Source: CBDDIP01 sp965229005
Lineage (GTDB): Bacteria; Actinomycetota; Acidimicrobiia; Acidimicrobiales; Ilumatobacteraceae
Assembly: GCA_965229005.1 (NCBI GenBank)
Contig: CBDDIP010000002.1
Span: 1-64,000 of the forward strand
Length of the DNA: 64,000 bases
Direction: 5' to 3'
Under the pieces are notes generated by a model, which worked only from the letters and a program-made list of their open reading frames with translations, searched no databases and had not been told where the DNA came from. Shown one piece after another: positions 6,799 through 15,127 of this stretch (the first letter of the stretch is position 1; each line of letters starts with the position of its first letter). The translations under genes were made by a program, and so were the position numbers.

Positions 6799-9314
6799 CA
6801 GCCAGCCGGTCGATCGGCAAGCGGCAGGGCGATCGTGACGGTGAGACCTCCACCGGGCGTGTCGTCGAGCGTCAGCGTTCCGTCCATCGCGTCGACGAAC
6901 CCCTGTGCGATCGACAAGCCGAGGCCCACGCCGTCCGACGAGTGCTGATCGCCGAGCCGCTGGAACGGTTGGACCACCTTCGCCCGGTCGACCGCGCGGA
7001 CGCCAGGACCTCGATCGGCGATGCGAAGGTGCACCTCGTTGTTGACCACTGCGATCTCGACCGTCACCGGCATGCCATCGGGGCTGTGGCGAACAGCGTT
7101 GTTGATGATGTTGTCGAGGCTCCGTTCCAGCAGCGTCGGATCGACCAGGGCCTTCACGTCGTCAGCGGGAGCCCGCACGACGATGGCGCCGATGGGCGCG
7201 TTGACCGACTGCACCGCGGACGCCACGATCGCCCCGACATCGCTGGGGCGGAGGTCGACGGCCAGCGCGCCGGACTGCAGCCTGCTCGCCTCGAGCAGGT
7301 TCCCGACGAGGCCGTTCAGGCGGTCCGTCTCCTCCTCGATCGTTGCGTGCGCCTCTTCCACCTGTGCGTCCTTCCAGACGACGGAGCGATCGCGCAGCCC
7401 GGAGATCATCGCCTTGATCGACGCGAGCGGGGTTCGCAGATCGTGCGACACCGCGCGCAGGAGCGCCGTTCGCACCACGTCGATCTCGCTCAGGACGTCG
7501 GCCTCTGCTGCCTCGGTGGCCAGGCGGCGCTTCTCCAGTGCGACGGACAGCTGATCGGCGAGCACCGCGAGCAGACGGCGGTCGTCGGCGCGCAGGGCAC
7601 CGCCGAAGACCTCGAGCGCCGATGCCCCGTCACCACCCGAAGCGTCAGACAGCGGAACGGTGATGCTCGGCTCGCCGGAGGTGTCGCCCGCCTGCACGCC
7701 GTGCGTGCCCGACGACCCATCGCGGACGCGCACACCATCGAGCGCGAAGGTGGACCGCACGTTGTCCAACAGCGCCGGTAGCGGATCGGGATCGGCGGCC
7801 AGACTGGTCGCCGACCGTGCCAGTGCCTCCGCTTCGAGCCGAGCCTGCACGGCCTCCGACGATCGTCGGGATGCGGCGATCACCAGCGAGCCGACCATCA
7901 CGGCGACGCCGACGAACACGGCGAGCGCGATCGCGTTCTCCAGTTCGGCAATCGTCAGGGTGTTGTACGGCGGGACGAAGAACCAGTTCACGAGCAGCGA
8001 GGCAACCACCGCGGCGACGCCCCCCACGACGGTGCCTCCGATCGCTGCGACGGCGAGCACCACCACAAGTGCCAACAGCAGCTCGGTCGACAGCGCGATG
8101 TGATCGCGCAGCGGCAACGTGGCGACGACGAGCAAGGGCACGCCGACCAGCGCCATCAGCCAGGCGACGATGGTGCGCCGGGCATCGACCGGGCCGAGGC
8201 CGGCCCCACGCTGGCGCCCGCTCCGCGTCACATCGTCGGTCTCGTCCTCGTTGTGGATGACGTGCACGTCGATGGTGCCGGCCAGCCGCGTGACTCGCGC
8301 GACGAAGGAGCCGCGCAGGATCTCCTGCCGCCGCGTTCGACGGGTCGCGCCGAGCACGAGCTGCGTCGCCTTCTCCCTGCGGGCGAACCCGACCAAGGTC
8401 TCGGCCGCATCGTGGCCGACCACGTCGTGCGCGGTGCCACCGAGCTCGCCGATCAGTTTGCGCTGCTCGGCGAGCGCCGCAGGATCGGTGCGGGTGAGCC
8501 CGTCGTCCAATGCCACGTGCACGCCGATCAAGTCCCCTCCGATGCGCCCGGCCATCCGACTCGCCCTGCGGATCAGCGCCTCGCCACCTGGCCGGCCGGT
8601 GATGCCGACGACGATGCGTTCGCGGGTCTCCCACGGTTCCGAGATGCCGTGTGCCTCGAGGTAGCTGTGGAGCGACTCCTCGACGCGGTCGGCGACCCAC
8701 AGCAGCGCGAGCTCACGCAACGCGCCGAGGTTGCCGGCGCGGAAGTAGTTGGCCATCGCCGCATCGATCCGCTCGGCCGGGTAGATGTTCCCGTGTGCGA
8801 GTCGACGGCGAATCGCTTCGGGCGTCATGTCGACGAGCTCGAGCTGGTCGGCGCGACGCACGATGTCGTCCGGCACGGTCTCGCGCTGGACGATCCCGGT
8901 GATCCGATAGATGACGTCGTTGAGCGACTCGAGGTGTTGGATGTTCAACGTCGAGATGACGTCGATGCCTGCGTCGAGGAGCTGCTCGACGTCCTGCCAT
9001 CGCTTCTCGTTCTTCGAACCAGGCGCGTTCGTGTGCGCGAACTCGTCGACGAGAACGACCTGCGGCTGGCGGCGCAGGATCGCGTCGACATCCATCTCCT
9101 TCAAGATCGCGCCGCGGTACTCGACGTCGCGCAGTGGCACGACCTCGAGCCCACCGACCTGGGCGGCCGTCTGCACTCGTCCGTGGGTCTCGACGACACC
9201 GATGACGACATCAGTGCCGCGCTCGACCCGGCGCACCGCCTCGCCGAGCATGCGATACGTCTTGCCGACGCCAGGTGAGGCGCCGAGGAAGAGACGCAAG
9301 GAACCGCGACCCAT
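6798..9314 (-). CDS. kdpD: KdpD osmosensitive K+ channel histidine kinase (copy 1)
   Basis: An 838-aa KdpD with complete architecture: N-terminal KdpD domain with Walker A ASPGVGKTYRML (about 12-23) and VLVDEFAHTNA; a universal-stress-protein domain (about 232-352); four DUF4118 membrane segments (about 382-482); a GAF-like region; an H-box AVSHDLRTPLASIK (His about 625); an N-box DNIINNAVRHSP; and a glycine-rich ATP lid. It should sense K+ limitation or turgor and phosphorylate a KdpE partner. I chose ATG 9312-9314 (MGRGSL, as in copy 2) with GAGGTGA upstream over the GTG three codons earlier. It is 34 nt after kdpC and coupled to the receiver-only KdpE. Confidence 0.95.
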   Translation of the reverse strand: MGRGSLRLFLGASPGVGKTYRMLGEAVRRVERGTDVVIGVVETHGRVQTAAQVGGLEVVPLRDVEYRGAILKEMDVDAILRRQPQVVLVDEFAHTNAPGSKNEKRWQDVEQLLDAGIDVISTLNIQHLESLNDVIYRITGIVQRETVPDDIVRRADQLELVDMTPEAIRRRLAHGNIYPAERIDAAMANYFRAGNLGALRELALLWVADRVEESLHSYLEAHGISEPWETRERIVVGITGRPGGEALIRRASRMAGRIGGDLIGVHVALDDGLTRTDPAALAEQRKLIGELGGTAHDVVGHDAAETLVGFARREKATQLVLGATRRTRRQEILRGSFVARVTRLAGTIDVHVIHNEDETDDVTRSGRQRGAGLGPVDARRTIVAWLMALVGVPLLVVATLPLRDHIALSTELLLALVVVLAVAAIGGTVVGGVAAVVASLLVNWFFVPPYNTLTIAELENAIALAVFVGVAVMVGSLVIAASRRSSEAVQARLEAEALARSATSLAADPDPLPALLDNVRSTFALDGVRVRDGSSGTHGVQAGDTSGEPSITVPLSDASGGDGASALEVFGGALRADDRRLLAVLADQLSVALEKRRLATEAAEADVLSEIDVVRTALLRAVSHDLRTPLASIKAMISGLRDRSVVWKDAQVEEAHATIEEETDRLNGLVGNLLEASRLQSGALAVDLRPSDVGAIVASAVQSVNAPIGAIVVRAPADDVKALVDPTLLERSLDNIINNAVRHSPDGMPVTVEIAVVNNEVHLRIADRGPGVRAVDRAKVVQPFQRLGDQHSSDGVGLGLSIAQGFVDAMDGTLTLDDTPGGGLTVTIALPLADRPAG

Positions 9315-9348
9315 CCTCGTCACCTCGCCGTGGCCGTCGGTCGGCGCA

Positions 9349-9933
9349 TCACGAACCGAGATCGTCGAGGGCGAGGTTCAGGCGCAGGACGTTGACACCT
9401 GGCTCGCCCAACACCCAGAGGTCGCGATCGTCGGTGTACGCGTCGACCAGCTTCAGCACGACCGCGACGTCCAGACCGCGCACCTCGGCGACTCGAGGCG
9501 CCTGCAGGCGGGCGTTGGCGATCGAGATGTGGGGATCGAGACCGGACGCCGATGCGGTGACGGCGTCGACCGGCACCTGCGCGTCAGCGGCGAGCCCGTT
9601 GGCTTCGCGGTAAGCGATCGCCCGTTCGTCGACGGCAGCCAGCAGGTCGGGGCTCGTCGGGCCGAGGTTGGAACCCGAGCTGGCCGAGCCGTCATATCCG
9701 GCACCCGCAGCTGATGGCCGCGACGCGAAGTACTTCGGATCGGTGAACGTCTGGCCGATGAGCTCGCTGCCGACCACGACACCGTCGCGCTCGATCAGCG
9801 AGCCATCGGCCTGATGGCCGAATGCCACCTGTCCGATCAGGGTGCTGAGCAGGGGGTACGCAACACCGCAGATCAGGGTGAACATCGCGACGGTGAGCAC
9901 CGCGGGACGAAGCTGGCGAATGAGGGCACGCAT
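9349..9933 (-). CDS. kdpC: K+-transporting ATPase subunit C
   Basis: A 194-aa KdpC with one N-terminal membrane helix (LTVAMFTLICGVAYPLLSTL) and an extracytoplasmic domain containing FTDPKYFASRPSAAG, SGSNLGPTSPDL and VTASASGLDPHIS, all KdpC hallmarks. KdpC helps assemble KdpA with KdpB and raises K+ affinity of the pump. Its ATG overlaps the kdpB stop (TGATG); a GTG one codon upstream (9936) is an equally coupled alternative. Confidence 0.95.
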   Translation of the reverse strand: MRALIRQLRPAVLTVAMFTLICGVAYPLLSTLIGQVAFGHQADGSLIERDGVVVGSELIGQTFTDPKYFASRPSAAGAGYDGSASSGSNLGPTSPDLLAAVDERAIAYREANGLAADAQVPVDAVTASASGLDPHISIANARLQAPRVAEVRGLDVAVVLKLVDAYTDDRDLWVLGEPGVNVLRLNLALDDLGS

Positions 9934-12056
9934 CACTTGACTCCTAGGGCAGACACGATGAGATCGATGAGTTTGATGCCCACGAACGGGATGATGATCC
10001 CGCCCAGGCCGTAGACGAGCAGGTTGCGACGCAGGACCGCGGACGCTGCCTCCGCTCGGAACTTGACGCCGCGCAGCGCGAGCGGGACGAGGGCGACGAT
10101 GATCAGCGCGTTGAAGATGACGGCCGAGAGGATCGCCGAGCTCTGGCTCTCGAGCTTCATCACGTTCAACTTGTCGAGCACCGGCAGCACACCGGAGAAC
10201 ATGGCCGGGATGATGGCGAAGTACTTGGCGACGTCGTTGGCGATGGAGAACGTGGTCAACGACCCGCGGGTGATCAGCAGCTGCTTGCCGACCTCGACGA
10301 TCTCGATGAGCTTCGTCGGGTTGCTGTCGAGGTCGACCATGTTGCCCGCCTCTTTGGCGGCCTGCGTTCCCGTGTTCATCGCCACGCCGACGTCGGCCTG
10401 CGCCAGCGCCGGTGCGTCGTTGGTGCCGTCACCGGTCATCGCCACGAGGTTGCCGCCGGCCTGCTCGCGCTTGATCAGCGCCATCTTGTCCTCGGGGGTG
10501 GCCTCGGCGAGGAAGTCGTCGACGCCCGCCTCCTCGGCGATCGCCGCTGCGGTCAGCGGGTTGTCGCCGGTGATCATCACGGTGCGGATGCCCATCAGGC
10601 GCATGTGCTCGAAGCGCTCGCGCATGCCGGGCTTCACGGTGTCCTTCAGGCGGATCACACCGAGGACCCGCCACGTCGACGAACCGACCGCGAGGTCGAT
10701 GACCACGAGCGGCGTGGCGCCGGCGCGGGAGACCTCCTCGACGATGGGTCCGAGCTCGAGTGGCACCTGGCCAGCCTCCGCCTGGACGAACCGGCGGACC
10801 GAGTCTGCGGCACCCTTGCGCACCTGCCGGCCCGACGTCAGGTCCATGCCCGACATGCGCGTCTGGGCGGTGAAGGGCACCATCACAGCGCCCGGGTCGT
10901 CGATCACTTGCAGCCCGAAGCTGCCCTTGGCCAGATCGACGATCGACCTGCCCTCCGGCGTCTCGTCGGCCAGCGAGGAAGCGAGGGCCGCCTCGGCGAG
11001 CTCCTCGGGTGCCACGCCGCTGACGGGAATGAACTCGGACGCCTGGCGCGATCCGAACGTGATCGTCCCGGTCTTGTCGAGCAGCAACGTGGTGACGTCG
11101 CCGGCAGCTTCGACTGCTCGTCCGGACATGGCAAGCACGTTGCGCTGCACCAGGCGGTCCATCCCCGCGATGCCGATCGCCGACAGCAGGCCGCCGATGG
11201 TGGTCGGGATCAGGCACACCAGCAACGCAACGAGCACGATGATGCTCTGCGGAGCGCCCGAGTACATGGCGAACGGCTGGAGGGTGGTGACGGCCAGGAG
11301 GAAGACGATCGTCAATCCGGCCAACAGGATCGACAGGGCGATCTCGTTGGGGGTCTTCTGCCGGTTGGCGCCTTCGACGAGTGCGATCATCCGGTCGAGG
11401 AAGGTCTCGCCGGGGCGAGCCGTGATGCGGACGACGATCTCGTCGCTGAGCACGCGCGTCCCGCCAGTGACCGCCGAGCGGTCGCCACCGGACTCGCGGA
11501 TGACCGGCGCCGACTCGCCCGTGATCGCCGACTCGTCGACGGTGGCGATGCCCTCGACGATCTCGCCGTCACCGGGGATCACGTCCCCGGCGGTGACCAC
11601 GCAGAGGTCGCCGAGCTCGAGCGCCGACGACGACTTCTCGCTGATCGTTCCGTCGGCACCTCGGACCCGAGCGGTGGTGTCGGCCCTCGTCTTGCGCAGA
11701 GCATCGGCCTGTGCCTTGCCGCGTCCTTCCGCCATCGCTTCAGCGAAGTTGGCGAACAGAACGGTGAACCACAGCCAGGCGGTGACGAGTCCGGCGAACA
11801 GGTTCTGCTGCGTGGTGCTGTCGCCGAAGTCGCGGATGAACAGCAGCGTCGTCAGCAACGAGCCGACCTCGACGATGAACATCACGGGGTTGCGGGCCAT
11901 CGTGCGCGGGTTGAGCTTCTTGAACGCGTCGCGCAGCGCGGTCCCGACGATGGCGGGGTCGAAGATCGACGAGGATGCCGAGGCCTTCGTCCGCACCTTC
12001 GGCGGACGCTCGCCGGTCGGGTTTCCGTCCTGCGCAGGGGTCATGGTTGCGGTCAT
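9933..12056 (-). CDS. kdpB: K+-transporting P-type ATPase subunit B
   Basis: A 707-aa catalytic subunit of the Kdp pump. It has the actuator motif TGESAP (about 190), the phosphorylation motif DKTGTITFG (about 330), nucleotide-domain sequences and the hinge MTGDGTNDAPALAQADVGVAM. Membrane helices flank these as expected of a type IA P-ATPase. It hydrolyses ATP to drive K+ through KdpA. It lies 13 nt after kdpA and overlaps kdpC. Confidence 0.97.
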   Translation of the reverse strand: MTATMTPAQDGNPTGERPPKVRTKASASSSIFDPAIVGTALRDAFKKLNPRTMARNPVMFIVEVGSLLTTLLFIRDFGDSTTQQNLFAGLVTAWLWFTVLFANFAEAMAEGRGKAQADALRKTRADTTARVRGADGTISEKSSSALELGDLCVVTAGDVIPGDGEIVEGIATVDESAITGESAPVIRESGGDRSAVTGGTRVLSDEIVVRITARPGETFLDRMIALVEGANRQKTPNEIALSILLAGLTIVFLLAVTTLQPFAMYSGAPQSIIVLVALLVCLIPTTIGGLLSAIGIAGMDRLVQRNVLAMSGRAVEAAGDVTTLLLDKTGTITFGSRQASEFIPVSGVAPEELAEAALASSLADETPEGRSIVDLAKGSFGLQVIDDPGAVMVPFTAQTRMSGMDLTSGRQVRKGAADSVRRFVQAEAGQVPLELGPIVEEVSRAGATPLVVIDLAVGSSTWRVLGVIRLKDTVKPGMRERFEHMRLMGIRTVMITGDNPLTAAAIAEEAGVDDFLAEATPEDKMALIKREQAGGNLVAMTGDGTNDAPALAQADVGVAMNTGTQAAKEAGNMVDLDSNPTKLIEIVEVGKQLLITRGSLTTFSIANDVAKYFAIIPAMFSGVLPVLDKLNVMKLESQSSAILSAVIFNALIIVALVPLALRGVKFRAEAASAVLRRNLLVYGLGGIIIPFVGIKLIDLIVSALGVK

Positions 12057-12069
12057 GGTGTGGCGGTCC

Positions 12070-13809
12070 TCACAGTGAGAGGTGTTCGAGGATGGGGCCC
12101 AGGGCGAGGGCGGGGAAGAAGGTCAGGCCGGCGACGATGGCGATCACACCGGTGACCAGCAGGCCGAAGAGCGGGGTGTGCGTGGGCATCGTCCCGCTGG
12201 TTGCCGGAACCTTCGGTTTGCCGGCCAGCGACCCGCCGATGGCCAGTGCCGGGATGATGGTGAAGAACCGGCCCATGAGCATCGAGATGCCCATCGTGCT
12301 CGTGTACCACTGGGTGCCGGTGCCCTGGTAGGCGAAGGCCGATCCGTTGTTGTTGCCGGTCGAAGCGAAGTTGTAGAGCACTTCGGACAGGCCGTGCGCG
12401 CCGCCTTGGAACGTGTTCGCGCTCTTCAGCAGCACCGAGGCCGCGGCGAACGTGAGCACGGCGAACGGCATCGCCAGGATGTAGAGGGTGACCAGCTTCA
12501 TCTCCGAAGCCTGGATCTTCTTGCCCAGGTACTCCGGCGTGCGCCCGACCATCAGGCCGGCGATGAAGACCGCGAGCAGGGCGTTGATGAGGATGCCCAT
12601 CAGGCCGACACCGACGCCGCCTGGCGAGATCTCGCCGAGCTTCATCGACGTCATCGGTGCGGCACCGCCGAGCGGCGTGAACGAGTCGTGCATGCAGTTC
12701 ACCGCGCCGGTCGACGTGCCGGTCGTCGACCCGGCGAAGAGGCCGCAGCCGGCTGCGCCGAAGCGAACCTCCTTGCCCTCCATGTTGCCGCCCGACTGCG
12801 TCGTCGAGATCGACTGGTTGACACCGAGCGTGGTCAACAGCGGGTTGCCGTTCTGCTCGGCGAACATGGTGAAGCCGGTGAACAGCACGAGGAAGCCGGC
12901 CATCACCGCCACCAGCACGCGCGACTGGCGCTTGTCGTTGACGAGCCTGCCGAAGGTGACCATCAACGAGAACGGGATCAGGAGGAGGAGGTAGATCTCG
13001 AACAGGCTGGTGAAGCCGGTCGGGTTCTCGAACGGGTGCGACGAGTTGGCGTTGTAGGGCCCACCACCGTTCGTGCCGAGCTCCTTGATCGCCTCCTGCG
13101 ATGCGAACGGCCCGCCCGGGATGTGCTGCTCGACGACCGGCGCATCGGCGGTCGCCGTGCTCTGGTCGACGGTGGCGACCACCTTGTCGCCGCGCAGCGT
13201 CTGGATCGCGCCTTGCGAGATCAGCACGACGGTCACGACGAGCGCCAGCGGTACGAGGATCCGCACGATCGTGCGAGTGATGTCGACCCAGAAGTTGCCC
13301 AGGTTGCGGGTGCGGCGCCGGACGATGCCACGGATCAGGGCCACGGCGACCGCCATGCCGGCAGCAGCGGAGACGAAGTTCTGAACGGTGAACCCGATCA
13401 TCTGCGTGAAGTGGCTCATCACCTGCTCGCCGGAGAACCACTGCCAGTTCGTGTTCGTGACGAAGCTCACGGCCGAGTTGAACGCACCCATCGGACTCAC
13501 CGACGACCGGTCGGTCGGGTTGAGTGGCAGGCTGCCCTGCAATCGTTGGATCGCATAGAGCGCCAGGAACGACATGATGCTGAAGGCGACGAGGCTCAGC
13601 GCATAGACGTTCCAGCGTTGCTCGCGCTTCGCGTCGATCCGACAGACTCGGTAGATCAGCCGCTCGATCGGTCCGAACACGCGATCACCCGGTGCGGATC
13701 CGTCCTTGCGGGCCCCGTACACGTTGGCCATGTACCTGCCGAAGATCGGAACGGTGATGACGAGCGCGGCGACGAGGATCAGCGCCTGGACGATGGATTG
13801 CCAGCTCAT
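12070..13809 (-). CDS. kdpA: K+-transporting ATPase subunit A (channel-like)
   Basis: A 579-aa polytopic protein of typical KdpA length. The four selectivity-filter-like loops are recognisable: FVTNTNWQWF, GTNGGGPYNANSSHP, the GEISPGGVGVG region, and SSTGNNNGSAFAYQ-type sequence near residue 465. KdpA binds and translocates K+ for the Kdp complex. It starts at ATG 13807-13809, overlapping the kdpF stop by 1 nt, so translation is coupled along the operon. Confidence 0.97.
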   Translation of the reverse strand: MSWQSIVQALILVAALVITVPIFGRYMANVYGARKDGSAPGDRVFGPIERLIYRVCRIDAKREQRWNVYALSLVAFSIMSFLALYAIQRLQGSLPLNPTDRSSVSPMGAFNSAVSFVTNTNWQWFSGEQVMSHFTQMIGFTVQNFVSAAAGMAVAVALIRGIVRRRTRNLGNFWVDITRTIVRILVPLALVVTVVLISQGAIQTLRGDKVVATVDQSTATADAPVVEQHIPGGPFASQEAIKELGTNGGGPYNANSSHPFENPTGFTSLFEIYLLLLIPFSLMVTFGRLVNDKRQSRVLVAVMAGFLVLFTGFTMFAEQNGNPLLTTLGVNQSISTTQSGGNMEGKEVRFGAAGCGLFAGSTTGTSTGAVNCMHDSFTPLGGAAPMTSMKLGEISPGGVGVGLMGILINALLAVFIAGLMVGRTPEYLGKKIQASEMKLVTLYILAMPFAVLTFAAASVLLKSANTFQGGAHGLSEVLYNFASTGNNNGSAFAYQGTGTQWYTSTMGISMLMGRFFTIIPALAIGGSLAGKPKVPATSGTMPTHTPLFGLLVTGVIAIVAGLTFFPALALGPILEHLSL

Positions 13810-13910
13810 CAGAAACGCTCCGGAGAGACCAGCACGAAGATGAGGTAGAGCACACCGAGCCCGGCCAGGATCAGCCCGACCCAGTTGTCGTAGTCAGCGA
13901 CCGCGATCAC
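13809..13910 (-). CDS. kdpF: K+-transporting ATPase subunit F
   Basis: A 33-aa single-span protein (VGLILAGLGVLYLIFVLVSPERF), the size and character of KdpF, a lipid-like peptide that stabilises the Kdp complex. The start is GTG 13908-13910, sharing GTGA with the stop of the upstream small ORF. Its stop overlaps the kdpA ATG. It is below normal gene-calling limits, but position and sequence make it secure. Confidence 0.88.
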   Translation of the reverse strand: MIAVADYDNWVGLILAGLGVLYLIFVLVSPERF

Positions 13911-14068
13911 GCCGCCACCTCCACATCGTCGTCGGCGTCGTCGGCGAGGCCGGACGAGTCGGATGTGGCGAACACGTCCGGACCGATGATGTGATCGCAC
14001 CAGCGCACGTACAACGCGCACAACGCGAAGAACGCCAACGCGATGCCGATGAACACGATGTCAGCCAT
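13907..14068 (-). CDS. 53-aa single-span membrane protein of the kdp operon
   Basis: ATG at 14066-14068 opens a 53-codon ORF. It encodes one hydrophobic helix (IVFIGIALAFFALCALYVRW, residues 4-23) and a short acidic tail rich in Asp (residues 36-50). Its start overlaps the end of the DUF4118 gene by 8 nt, and its stop shares GTGA with the kdpF start, so it sits within a chain of coupled genes. I recall similar unnamed small ORFs before kdpF in other actinobacteria, but cannot verify that here. A role as an accessory Kdp subunit is inference from position. Confidence 0.75.
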   Translation of the reverse strand: MADIVFIGIALAFFALCALYVRWCDHIIGPDVFATSDSSGLADDADDDVEVAA

Positions 14069-14822
14069 TGTTGAGCTTGCCTTTCGGTGAGGAACTGCGG
14101 CCCGTCTCGTGGCCGGTGTAGGTGAGCGCGATGGTCAGGTGATCGGCGAGCGCCAGTGCGACGCGCCGTTCGACCCACAACGAGGTGATGCCGTGCTGCG
14201 GTCGCAGGATCAGGTGACCGAGCAGGTCGGCGCCCGCGACGATCGGCATCGCCGCGCCGTGAGCAGGGAGCACGAAGCCGTCTTCCGCGGACGTCGCGGT
14301 CGAGCGAACCATCGAGACGAGCGGGAGCTTGGTGTCCTGCGACGGATCGAACCACACGTCGGCAAGTGCCAATTGATCGAGGATGAGCGATGTCACGCCG
14401 GGCCAGACGTCGCCGACCGGGTGCGGCTCATGGAGCATCTCGGTGATGCGGCGCGGAGCGTCTTGTGCAGTGGCCAGTCTGAAGGCGATCGTCTCGCGCC
14501 GGCGGCGCCATGCGCTGATGTCGCTGACCACCAAACCGAGGCCGGCGAGCAAGGCGACGACGACGACATCGCTCGACTGGTGGATCCGCAACGAGTGGTA
14601 CGGCTGGCTGTGGAAGTAGTTGAACGAGAGCGCAGCGGCGATCGCCGTCGCAATGCCCGCTCCTCGGCTGATCAACGCGGCGAGCACGACGACGATGGCG
14701 AGCGAGATGCCGACGCCGGACGCGCCGACTTGATCCCGAACGGACGAGGTTGCAGCGCCGACGAGCAGAGCGATCGCCGGGCCGCTGAAGATTGCGGTTC
14801 GTCGAACCGTGTTGGTGGCCAT
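14061..14822 (-). CDS. DUF4118 membrane protein related to the KdpD sensor domain
   Basis: A 253-aa protein with about four membrane helices (residues 10-105). The segment ALSFNYFHSQPYHSLRI closely parallels LLVNWFFVPPYNTLTI in the DUF4118 region of KdpD. A soluble GAF-like region follows (about 110-245). It has no KdpD ATPase domain, universal-stress domain, H-box or kinase domain, so it looks like a stand-alone KdpD input module. It heads the kdpFABCDE operon and overlaps the next gene by 8 nt. Possible roles are modulating KdpD or sensing K+ independently; neither is shown. Confidence 0.8.
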   Translation of the reverse strand: MATNTVRRTAIFSGPAIALLVGAATSSVRDQVGASGVGISLAIVVVLAALISRGAGIATAIAAALSFNYFHSQPYHSLRIHQSSDVVVVALLAGLGLVVSDISAWRRRRETIAFRLATAQDAPRRITEMLHEPHPVGDVWPGVTSLILDQLALADVWFDPSQDTKLPLVSMVRSTATSAEDGFVLPAHGAAMPIVAGADLLGHLILRPQHGITSLWVERRVALALADHLTIALTYTGHETGRSSSPKGKLNNG

Positions 14823-15127
14823 GCCTCGGTTGTAGGCGCGATCACCGCTCGTGGAGGTCTCGTTAGCGGGACCTTCACGGCCGATCGCTGCAACTTCACG
14901 CCCTCTTAGCGGCGGGAGACCGTGGCGAGGGTCTGCCGGTTGTCCAGCGACGTCGTCGTCATGATCCATCACGTCACCGAACGATTCGCGGTGGGGACGC
15001 CGGAGGTGCGGTCGTCGGGTTGTGCATGCATGAGGCCAACGTGGCCCGAACGGGGGCGCGCCAACAGAGCACTTCGACCTCTTGCGGCGTCGAGGGATCC
15101 CGGACGCCGACTGCGAGACTGATCGCA
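14823..15127. other. Divergent regulatory region between the two kdp transcription units
   Basis: This 305-nt non-coding gap separates the leftward DUF4118-kdpFABCDE operon from the rightward kdpD2-kdpE2 operon, so it must carry both promoters and probably KdpE sites. I see no strong -10/-35 pair, no perfect long palindrome, and nothing I can defend as a c-di-AMP riboswitch. A short TGCATGCA palindrome occurs near 15025. Confidence 0.5.

Noticed and set aside
14823..15127. Possible c-di-AMP (ydaO-type) riboswitch upstream of the kdp operon
   Set aside because: Short matches such as CGCTAACGAGACC resemble a part of the motif, but I could not assemble the conserved helices and core. A covariance-model search would decide it.
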